From positions 11,644-23,084 of the forward strand of contig PALY01000028.1 in NCBI GenBank assembly GCA_002707085.1: a stretch of 11,441 bases of DNA, in the 5' to 3' direction. The position numbers and the translations under genes are program-made. The notes below the pieces were generated by a model. That model saw only the letters and a list, made by a program, of their open reading frames with translations. It had not been told where the DNA came from and did not search any database. Within the stretch, counting starts at the first letter, position 1. Each line of letters starts with the position of its first letter. The stretch is from Deltaproteobacteria bacterium. Lineage in GTDB: Bacteria; Myxococcota_A; UBA796. This document shows, piece by piece, positions 5,412 through 11,441 of the stretch.

Positions 5412-8174
5412 ATGCCTTACATGTTGATACTTTTGTTGGTCCTTTCGTTCGCTATGGCTGCCCCCGCAAGATGGGAGGCGACGATGGAAAGGGTCGTACC
5501 TTCCGTCGTCATGATTCGGTCGTATACGCCGCAAGCATTCGACGGAAAGAACGCAGGCAGCAGCTATGCGACTGGATTCATTGTCGATGCAGAGCGCGGC
5601 ATCCTGCTGACCAATCGGCACGTCGTTCAGCCGGGTCCGGTGGTTGCGGAAGCAATTCTCCAGAATAATGAGGAGGTTCAACTTCAGGCTTTGTATCGTG
5701 ACCCAATTCATGACTTTGGTTTCTTTAAATTTAATCCCAAAGACATCAAATTTATGGAACTCAACGCGCTAACGCTTCGGCCGTCCAATGCGCGTGCAGG
5801 AACTGAAATACGGTTGATTGGAAGTGACGCCGGAGAGAAAATCAGTATCCTCAGTGGAATTCTGGCGCGCCTCGATAGAGAAGCACCCAGATATGGAGCG
5901 GCCTACAACGACTACAACACGTTCTACTACCAGGCAGCATCCAGCAGTTCGGGAGGGTCTTCGGGTTCACCTGTCATCGACCAGTATGGCTATGTGGTTG
6001 CGTTGAATGCGGGTTCGAACCGAAGAGCCGCATCCAGCTTCTTTTTGCCATTGGACCGAATTGTCCGGGCACTCGATTTGATTCGTGAAGGTGAACCTGT
6101 CACGCGCGGCACAATTCATACGACCTTCCTCCATAAAACATTCGACGAAGTGGGTCGTTTGGGTTTGCAGTCAAACACTGAAACATTGGTTCGGAAACGC
6201 GATGGCGAGACCACGGGCATGTTGGTGGTTGAAAAACTGGTGATGGGGGGACAAGCGGACGGAAAACTGGAGCCTGGAGATGTGTTGGTCCGGATTGACG
6301 ATGTCCTGGTGACGGATTTCATCGCATTAGAAAATACTTTGGATGAACGTGTGGATGGTCGCGTCCGCATGAGCGTGGAACGCGGCGGAGTCGCCATCGA
6401 TGTGGATATCGAAGTTGCGGACCTTCACCAGGGAGTTCCCGCATCCTATGTAGAGGTTGGTGGAGCCGTACTGCACAACTATTCACACCAAATGGCCCGT
6501 CACCGGCAAGTGCCCATATCGGGCGTTTATGTAGCGAAGAGTGGATACATGCTCGATGGTCAGATCCGTGCCGGCGATGTGATCGTCGAGGTGGACGGGA
6601 AAGTCGTCAAGGATGTTGACGACCTAGAGGGCGCACTTGCGGGAATTGCAGACGCTCAAGATTTCAACATTCGAGCTTTTCATCCGTCCAGTCCACACAG
6701 GGTGGGGGAAGCATCTGTAGCGATGGATCGTCGGTGGTTTCCGACTCGGCATTGTAGTCGTGATGACAGCTCTGGTTTGTGGCCATGCGAAGCCATCTCT
6801 GGCCCCACGGATGAGGTTGTCTCCACACCGATTTCAACAAAAGCGCTGCCGGCATCCAGCAAGATGGCTGAAAAGTATGCCAAAGCATTCGTGTCTGTAA
6901 AGTTTCATGTGCCGTTTAGAACAGACGGAGTGTATGGAACTCGATTCGTCGGTAACGGTGTCGTGGTGGATGCAGAACAAGGCCTTGTTTTGGTGGACCG
7001 AGACACTGTGCCGGTGGGCCTTGGGGATGTCTTGGTGAACTTTGGTATGTCCGTGGAGATACCGGGTTCTGTGGTCGCATTGCATGCAGGACACAATCTG
7101 GCATTGGTGCAATACGATCCTAGTCTATTGGGCAATACACCTGTGGAGTCGGTCCGCTTTGACGGACGGACGCTGGAACCAGGGGACAAGGCCTTCATGG
7201 TGGGTCCATCCTTGAATAAACGCATTGAGTCTGAAATGACTCATGTGTCTGCGGTTCGAGAGTTGGATTTACCCCTTTCTGGTCAGCCGTTTTTCCGTGA
7301 TACCAACATTGATTTAGTGAATATTCGAGACTTGCGTACGGGCTTCATCGGTGGAGTCCTGACGGACAAGCGCGGCAAGGCATCGGCATTTTGGGCCTCT
7401 TTCCCGGACACGTCTGACTCCGATAGTTCGGGTTGGTGGCGTGGTATTCCCGCCTCTGTGATCAACCGGTTCATTGAAGACCAGGGTGCATGGCGGACGG
7501 CGGGTGCGGAATGGGCAGCTGTTCCAATGACTTCTGCTCGAAAGAGGGGCCTTCCCGCAGATGAAGCCTCCATCATAGAATCTCACGACGCAGACAGACG
7601 GCAGGTACTGCAAGTTCGAAGAGTCACCAAGGGCGGTCCGTCGGATGGAAAACTCCAGACGGGGGACTTGTTGCTCAGCATGAACGGTCAACCCATTACA
7701 CGCCTTGGTGAAATCGAGGAGCGCTCTCAAGAGGAACAAGTTCAGTTTCGAATCCTCCGTGGTGGAGTCGTTGAAACTGTTGAATTGTCCACCGTTCTTC
7801 CGGGTGACGACCGGACGGATCGGGTGATCTTGTGGGCGGGAATTTTGGCTCAGGAACCCTATGCGGCCCTGGCCCAGCAACGCGGTCAGCCTTTGACGGG
7901 TGTATATGTTTCGTTCGCTTGGAGGGGCTCGCCGGCGGGGCGTTACAAGCTACGACCCTATCGCCGAATCGTCGCCATCGATGGTACCCCGACGCCAAAC
8001 TTGGACGCCTTTGTGGAGGCGGTTCGAGGCAAGGAACATCGAGCGTCCGTGCGTGTACAAACCGTGGACCTACAGGGCAGGAAACGCACGTTAACGTTGA
8101 AAACAGATGACCACTATTGGCCTGTTGAAGAGCTGGTGCGGACAGAGGCTGGCTGGATACGCAGAACTCCGTAA
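5412..8174 (+). CDS. Exported double HtrA-like serine protease (Nma111/Deg7-like), second protease half degenerate
   Basis: A 920-residue periplasmic or envelope protein. Residues 1-17 are a signal peptide cleaved after AMA, without basic residues in its n-region. The first trypsin-like domain (about 22-225) has a full triad: His70 in LTNRHVV, Asp101 in HDFGFF, and Ser184 in GGSSGSPVID. PDZ-like domains follow at about 262-335 and 365-425. A second protease fold (about 484-690) starts with GNGVVVDAEQGLVLVDRDTV, which aligns with TGFIVDAERGILLTNRHVV of the first. At its triad positions it has Asp531, Asn562 and Ile646, so it should be inactive. Two more PDZ-like domains lie at about 731-795 and 825-895. 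This order matches yeast Nma111 and plant Deg7. The start has AAGG at 5402-5405, six bases before ATG. Likely role: quality control or regulated cleavage in the envelope, possibly linked to the divergent kinase. The family is sure; the substrate is unknown. Confidence 0.9.
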   Translation: MPYMLILLLVLSFAMAAPARWEATMERVVPSVVMIRSYTPQAFDGKNAGSSYATGFIVDAERGILLTNRHVVQPGPVVAEAILQNNEEVQLQALYRDPIHDFGFFKFNPKDIKFMELNALTLRPSNARAGTEIRLIGSDAGEKISILSGILARLDREAPRYGAAYNDYNTFYYQAASSSSGGSSGSPVIDQYGYVVALNAGSNRRAASSFFLPLDRIVRALDLIREGEPVTRGTIHTTFLHKTFDEVGRLGLQSNTETLVRKRDGETTGMLVVEKLVMGGQADGKLEPGDVLVRIDDVLVTDFIALENTLDERVDGRVRMSVERGGVAIDVDIEVADLHQGVPASYVEVGGAVLHNYSHQMARHRQVPISGVYVAKSGYMLDGQIRAGDVIVEVDGKVVKDVDDLEGALAGIADAQDFNIRAFHPSSPHRVGEASVAMDRRWFPTRHCSRDDSSGLWPCEAISGPTDEVVSTPISTKALPASSKMAEKYAKAFVSVKFHVPFRTDGVYGTRFVGNGVVVDAEQGLVLVDRDTVPVGLGDVLVNFGMSVEIPGSVVALHAGHNLALVQYDPSLLGNTPVESVRFDGRTLEPGDKAFMVGPSLNKRIESEMTHVSAVRELDLPLSGQPFFRDTNIDLVNIRDLRTGFIGGVLTDKRGKASAFWASFPDTSDSDSSGWWRGIPASVINRFIEDQGAWRTAGAEWAAVPMTSARKRGLPADEASIIESHDADRRQVLQVRRVTKGGPSDGKLQTGDLLLSMNGQPITRLGEIEERSQEEQVQFRILRGGVVETVELSTVLPGDDRTDRVILWAGILAQEPYAALAQQRGQPLTGVYVSFAWRGSPAGRYKLRPYRRIVAIDGTPTPNLDAFVEAVRGKEHRASVRVQTVDLQGRKRTLTLKTDDHYWPVEELVRTEAGWIRRTP

Positions 8175-8237
8175 ACAGCCGCCACAGCCGTAATATATCC
8201 GCGGGTACGATCGCTTAAACGCGAGGCGAACCCTCCC

Positions 8238-9404
8238 TTATTCAAACGCTGGAATACCGGTGATCCATCGACCTAAAATCAGGTTGTGGATGTCGTGGGT
8301 ACCCTCATAAGTCTTCACACTTTCAAGGTTGGCCATGTGTCGCATCACCGGGTACTCGTCCAAAATTCCGTTGGCACCGTGCATGTCTCGTGACATGCGT
8401 GCAATCTCCAATGCGATGTCGACGTTGTTCATCTTTGCAAGCGATACATGTTCGGGGATCATGGTGCCGTCGTCTTTCATGCGGCCCAGGTGAAGTGCAA
8501 GCAGTTGTGCCTTTGTGATTTCACGCAACATGTACGCGAGTTTGTTTTGCACAAGTTGGAAGCTTGCAAGCGGTTTGTCGAACTGTATCCGTTCTCCAAC
8601 ATAGTTTCGGGCTGAATCAAAGCAGGCCATTGCTGATCCTACAGCGCCCCAGGAAATTCCAAACCGAGCATTATTTAGACAAGAGAATGGCCCCTTCAGG
8701 CCTCTGACATTCGGGAGAATGCGATCTTTTGGAATCCGGCAATCTTGAAATACCAGCTCACTTGTGACGCTGGCCTTGAGAGAGTGTTTGCCGTGCATTT
8801 CAGGCGCGGTGAACCCACCATCATCTTTTTCAACAATGAATCCTCGAATGATTCCATCCAGTTTCGCCCAGACAATTGCCAGGTCAGCGATGGTTCCATT
8901 GGTGATCCACATCTTGGCACCATTGAGCACATACGAATCACCATCGTCGACAGCGGTGGTAAGCATGCCGCCTGGATTTGAGCCAAAGTCTGGTTCGGTG
9001 AGTCCAAAACAACCAATGAATTCTCCGGACGCCATTTTGGGAAGGTACTTGAGGCGCTGCTCTTCACTGCCATGCTTGTAAATTGGGAACATACACAACG
9101 ATCCCTGCACGGACGCAAAGCTGCGAATACCAGAATCTCCGCGTTCCAATTCTTGGCAAACAAGCCCGTACGCTACGTTCGACATCCCAGCGCAGTCATA
9201 TCCTTCGATGTTGACACCCAACAGGCCCATTTCTGCCATTTGCGGAACCAGCTCATGGGGAAATGTTCCATTCCGACAGTGTTCCTCAATGATGGGTATG
9301 ACTTGGTCTGAAACCCATTCACGAACAGTGTCTCGTACCATCCGTTCTTCGTCTGTCAGTTGAGCATCTATGTTGTAGAAATCGAGTCCGTTAAACCGAG
9401 CCAT
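8238..9404 (-). CDS. gcdH: Glutaryl-CoA dehydrogenase (acyl-CoA dehydrogenase family)
   Basis: A cytosolic FAD enzyme of 388 residues, close to the length of mature human GCDH. It oxidises glutaryl-CoA, normally with decarboxylation to crotonyl-CoA, in lysine, tryptophan or aromatic catabolism, passing electrons to ETF. The protein shows the full acyl-CoA dehydrogenase fold. DSGIRSFASVQGSLCMFPIY carries Arg94 and Ser95, which bind the substrate carboxylate. GCFGLTEPDFGSNPGG is the FAD/substrate motif, KMWITNG follows at 164-170, and KTYEGTHDIHNLILGR holds the catalytic base Glu367 with Tyr366. Glu87 is also present. From memory, Glu87 and the Tyr next to the base mark decarboxylating enzymes. 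GAGG lies five bases before ATG. It lies 58 bases downstream of the HEAT-repeat gene on the same strand, so the two may share a transcript. No ETF or thiolase gene is in the window. Confidence 0.93.
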   Translation of the reverse strand: MARFNGLDFYNIDAQLTDEERMVRDTVREWVSDQVIPIIEEHCRNGTFPHELVPQMAEMGLLGVNIEGYDCAGMSNVAYGLVCQELERGDSGIRSFASVQGSLCMFPIYKHGSEEQRLKYLPKMASGEFIGCFGLTEPDFGSNPGGMLTTAVDDGDSYVLNGAKMWITNGTIADLAIVWAKLDGIIRGFIVEKDDGGFTAPEMHGKHSLKASVTSELVFQDCRIPKDRILPNVRGLKGPFSCLNNARFGISWGAVGSAMACFDSARNYVGERIQFDKPLASFQLVQNKLAYMLREITKAQLLALHLGRMKDDGTMIPEHVSLAKMNNVDIALEIARMSRDMHGANGILDEYPVMRHMANLESVKTYEGTHDIHNLILGRWITGIPAFE

Positions 9405-9462
9405 GGGTACCTCACAGTAGTGGGGGGGAGGACCCGTAGGCTAACTCAGAGTTGGCGTCCGG

Positions 9463-9861
9463 TCAGCTTCGCCAGCCACCTAAAGCACGAATAGTTTCTT
9501 CGGCGGCGAGTCGAACCTTCGATTCCATGTCTTCCATGCGGGCGTGAAGGTCCGGTAAAGCCTCCCTGGCTCGTAGATCTTCTAATGCGCGGCACGCCTC
9601 AGCCCTTACGTTGCAATCGGGGTCTGAAAGGGCATTTATTACGGTATCAGTCGCTCGTTTGTCTTCTGAAAATCCCATGAGTTGAACGATATAGAAACGA
9701 ACGGTCGGATCTTTAGAGAAAATTGTGTACGCCTCGATTAAATCGGGCAGTGCTTCCCCTCTATCGAACAAGATGGCGTCATACGCCTTGTCCGAACGCA
9801 CAGGATCGGGATCCTTAAGTGCCTTTAGTAAATCGGCGTAACGTGGTCGCATACGGCCCAT
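9463..9861 (-). CDS. Small HEAT-repeat protein
   Basis: A 132-residue soluble protein made of about four helical HEAT repeats at roughly 6-35, 36-70, 71-101 and 102-130. The clearest are ATDTVINALSDPDCNVRAEA followed by CRALEDL, and LHARMEDMESKVRLAAEETI, with the D-P/x-x-V-R-x-x-A pattern usual for HEAT_2/EZ-type repeats. Such repeats form a curved scaffold that binds proteins; no catalytic residues are visible. The ATG at 9861 has no good ribosome site; a second ATG at 9852 (residue 4) is equally possible. The gene precedes gcdH by 58 bases on the same strand and is divergent from surE across 130 bases. The repeat class is sure. A link to glutaryl-CoA metabolism is only positional. Confidence 0.85.
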   Translation of the reverse strand: MGRMRPRYADLLKALKDPDPVRSDKAYDAILFDRGEALPDLIEAYTIFSKDPTVRFYIVQLMGFSEDKRATDTVINALSDPDCNVRAEACRALEDLRAREALPDLHARMEDMESKVRLAAEETIRALGGWRS

Positions 9862-9956
9862 TATTGTGAGGTTGAAACAGAGTGTTTGCTTAACGCGCTC
9901 CCAAACTGTGTGCAGGGCTAAAAATATCTACTAAGGGGAGTGGGTCTAACCATCAC

Positions 9957-9966
9957 CTGATATCAG
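9957..9966. promoter_or_regulatory. Perfect 10-base palindrome in the HEAT/surE divergent region
   Basis: CTGATATCAG reads the same on both strands and lies 25 bases upstream of the surE ATG, in the 130-base divergent spacer. It could be a regulator half-site pair close to the surE translation start. The spacer otherwise has an AT-rich patch (about 9919-9932) but no recognisable promoter pair. A palindrome this short can occur by chance. Confidence 0.25.
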
Positions 9967-9991
9967 ATCATCGGTTACAGAGGCGTCATAA

Positions 9992-10768
9992 ATGTACTTT
10001 CTTCTTACCAATGACGATGGCCTTGACGCACCAGGTTTGGCCTCGATGTGGAAAGCGCTTCAAGGGACCCGGTCGGGCGTAGCGGTCGCTCCCAGTTCGG
10101 AACAGTCTGGCGCAAGCCATTCTCTGACCATGAAAGATGTGATTCGTGTTCATGGTCGTGGCGAGGGCAGGTGGGCCGTTGATGGGACGCCGGTAGATTG
10201 CGTATATTTGGCGCTTCACAAACTGTGTTCGGAGGAGCCAACATTGGTGGTGTCGGGTATCAATAAAGGCGCAAACCTTGGCGATGACGTGTTCTACTCC
10301 GGTACTGTGGGCGCTGCCCGAGAGGCTGCGTTGAACGGCGTTCCAAGCTTGGCGGTTAGCTTGGATATGACTCCTTTTGGTAACGGGCCGCCCGGTCCTC
10401 ATTTTGATACTGCGGCAGCGATCGCACTGCGCGTAATCGAGCAACTTCAAAATCGAACATTGCCTCCAAATACGTTTTTGAACCTTAATGTTCCGAATTG
10501 CCAACTCAGTGATGTGGGTGGCCTTGAGATATGCGCACTTGGCCGACGCCACTATGAACCCGAAGTTGAAACACGTCGGGACCCGAGGGGTGGGGAATAT
10601 TTTTGGATTGGCGGTACACCTTTGGGTGAACGTATGGGACGCGGAACCGACGGTTGGTGGATCTCCAAGGGAGTGGCTACGTTGACTCTGTTGGGCCTAG
10701 ACAACACCGCAGACAATTTTCACGAACACCTGAAAGGCTGGTCTTTCGGTGAATTCAATAGAGGTTGA
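9992..10768 (+). CDS. surE: 5'/3'-nucleotidase SurE
   Basis: A 258-residue metal-dependent nucleoside monophosphate phosphatase of the SurE family, which removes phosphate from 5'- and 3'-nucleotides and may cleave short polyphosphate. The metal site is intact: LLTNDDG with Asp8 and Asp9, Ser39 in EQSGASHS, and Asn91 in SGINKGANLGDDVFYSGTVG. The length fits the family (about 250). The start has GAGG at 9979-9982 within cagaggcg, nine bases before the ATG, and no better upstream start is seen. One base separates its stop from the ATG of apt, so the two are almost certainly one transcript. SurE produces nucleosides from nucleotides, and Apt recovers adenine; together they fit nucleotide turnover and salvage. 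In many proteobacteria surE sits beside pcm, nlpD or rpoS, which is not so here. Confidence 0.96.
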   Translation: MYFLLTNDDGLDAPGLASMWKALQGTRSGVAVAPSSEQSGASHSLTMKDVIRVHGRGEGRWAVDGTPVDCVYLALHKLCSEEPTLVVSGINKGANLGDDVFYSGTVGAAREAALNGVPSLAVSLDMTPFGNGPPGPHFDTAAAIALRVIEQLQNRTLPPNTFLNLNVPNCQLSDVGGLEICALGRRHYEPEVETRRDPRGGEYFWIGGTPLGERMGRGTDGWWISKGVATLTLLGLDNTADNFHEHLKGWSFGEFNRG

Positions 10769-10769
10769 T

Positions 10770-11297
10770 ATGGGCGATTTAGAAGCAGACCTAAAAGTGA
10801 CCATCCGAGACATTGCGGACTTCCCAAAACCGGGAATTTTGTTCAAGGACATCACGCCAGTATTGTCCGATGCCAGTCTTATGCAGCGTGTGGTCGACCA
10901 TTTTTCGACTCGTTTTCAAGGCCAATCTATAGCTGCTGTGGTCGGAATGGAATCACGCGGTTTTATTTTTGGAGCCCCGTTGGCGATGAGTTTAGGGTGC
11001 GCATTCGTGCCAGCTCGTAAACCTGGAAAACTTCCATATGCAAATATTGGTGTCGATTACGCACTTGAATACGGTACCGCACGCTTGGAAATGCACGAGG
11101 ACGCATTCGAAAAGGGCGACAAGGTTTTGGTGATTGATGACCTACTGGCGACGGGCGGTACTGCGGCGGCCACCAATCAACTCATTAGGACGCTTGGTGG
11201 CGTCGTGGTGGCCAACTGTTTTGTTGTTGAACTTGGTTTCCTGCAAGGTCGCGACGCATTGGGTGGCGTCCCCGTAACAAGCATCTGTAATTACTAA
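10770..11297 (+). CDS. apt: Adenine phosphoribosyltransferase
   Basis: A 175-residue cytosolic type I phosphoribosyltransferase that makes AMP from adenine and PRPP. Seen in order: TIRDIADFPKPGILFKDITP (11-30), the Apt N-terminal signature; VGMESRGFIFG (58-68); ARKPGKLPY (82-90) in the flexible catalytic loop; and the PRPP-binding loop VLVIDDLLATGGTA (119-132). Length and motifs are standard. The ATG at 10770 is chosen because GAGG lies at 10761-10764, five bases before it, and because it starts one base after the surE stop. An in-frame GTG at 10749 would add seven residues and overlap surE by 20 bases without a ribosome site. The next gene starts two bases after the stop, which suggests a longer operon. 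Confidence 0.96.
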   Translation: MGDLEADLKVTIRDIADFPKPGILFKDITPVLSDASLMQRVVDHFSTRFQGQSIAAVVGMESRGFIFGAPLAMSLGCAFVPARKPGKLPYANIGVDYALEYGTARLEMHEDAFEKGDKVLVIDDLLATGGTAAATNQLIRTLGGVVVANCFVVELGFLQGRDALGGVPVTSICNY

Positions 11298-11299
11298 AC

Positions 11300-11441
11300 G
11301 TGCGAAGGCTTTTTGCCAGCATCGTGTTGGTGTTCCTCATTTATGGGCGAGCGCTTTGGTACGAGTTCGTACGGCCTGCCGAAGGTGAGATGGCGAAGGC
11401 GGTTGGGCTGATCGACACCGTGGGTGTTTTCAATGGTCTGA
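11300..11441 (+). CDS. 5' part of an unknown membrane-anchored or exported protein
   Basis: From a GTG at 11300, two bases after the apt stop, the frame stays open for 47 codons to the right edge. The predicted start is MRRLFASIVLVFLIYGRALW: two Arg residues, then a hydrophobic stretch of about 11, as in a signal anchor or signal peptide. It continues YEFVRPAEGEMAKAVGLIDT. No Shine-Dalgarno sequence is visible, so translation may be coupled to apt; GTG codons at residues 9 and 11 are alternative starts but would remove the charged n-region. I do not recognise the family from this fragment. Confidence 0.5.
   Translation, partial: MRRLFASIVLVFLIYGRALWYEFVRPAEGEMAKAVGLIDTVGVFNGL

Noticed and set aside
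7314..7880. Minus-strand open frame of 188 residues inside the protease gene
   Set aside because: It overlaps the PDZ and pseudoprotease coding region, has no recognisable domain and no ribosome site worth noting.
8175..8237. Possible bidirectional terminator between the protease and gcdH
   Set aside because: The convergent 63-base gap has a CAGCCG direct repeat but no stem-loop with a T tract that I could find.
9440..9455. GCTAACTCAGAGTTGGC inverted repeat between the HEAT gene and gcdH
   Set aside because: It contains a wobble pair, has a very short loop and lacks a T tract on either strand, so terminator or operator status is not supported.
9986..10552. Minus-strand open frame of 188 residues opposite surE
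   Set aside because: The plus strand encodes SurE with all its motifs; the opposite frame has no coherent protein features.

Overview
The window reads as ordinary chromosome from a Gram-negative bacterium. It has a porin-type outer-membrane protein, a lipoprotein signal, Sec signal peptides, a PknB-type Ser/Thr kinase with an exported sensor domain, and a periplasmic HtrA-type protease. Moderate G+C, the long Pro/Thr linker in the kinase, a standalone HEAT-repeat protein and glutaryl-CoA dehydrogenase together suggest Myxococcota or a related former-deltaproteobacterial lineage. That placement is inference from gene content only. No mobile element, CRISPR array, tRNA or rRNA was seen, and no gene-free stretch exceeds 140 bases.

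Layout. Bases 1-107 hold the 5' end of a lipoprotein gene on the minus strand, divergent from a phosphate-selective-porin-like gene (144-1208). An AT-rich gap with a small hairpin leads to a 112-residue protein of unknown function (1345-1683). The 3' end of that gene overlaps, tail to tail, a 636-residue polytopic GT-C-like membrane protein (1640-3550, minus). The GT-C gene also overlaps the 3' end of the gene before it, a transmembrane Ser/Thr kinase (3528-5342, minus, TTG start), so the two look co-transcribed. Divergent from the kinase is a 920-residue exported protein (5412-8174). It carries two HtrA-like halves, the first with an intact catalytic triad and the second with all three triad positions replaced. 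This is the layout known from eukaryotic Nma111/Deg7 proteases.

Next come, on the minus strand, a HEAT-repeat protein (9463-9861) and then glutaryl-CoA dehydrogenase (8238-9404). Divergent from these is a tight plus-strand group: surE (9992-10768), apt (10770-11297) and the start of an unknown membrane or exported protein (11300 onward).

How they may work together. The centre of the window looks like an envelope module: a kinase with an extracytoplasmic beta domain, a membrane GT-C-like enzyme translationally coupled to it, and a divergent periplasmic protease with four PDZ-like domains. The surE-apt pair belongs to nucleotide turnover and purine salvage. GcdH belongs to lysine, tryptophan or aromatic catabolism through glutaryl-CoA. 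The most unusual item is the double HtrA protein.
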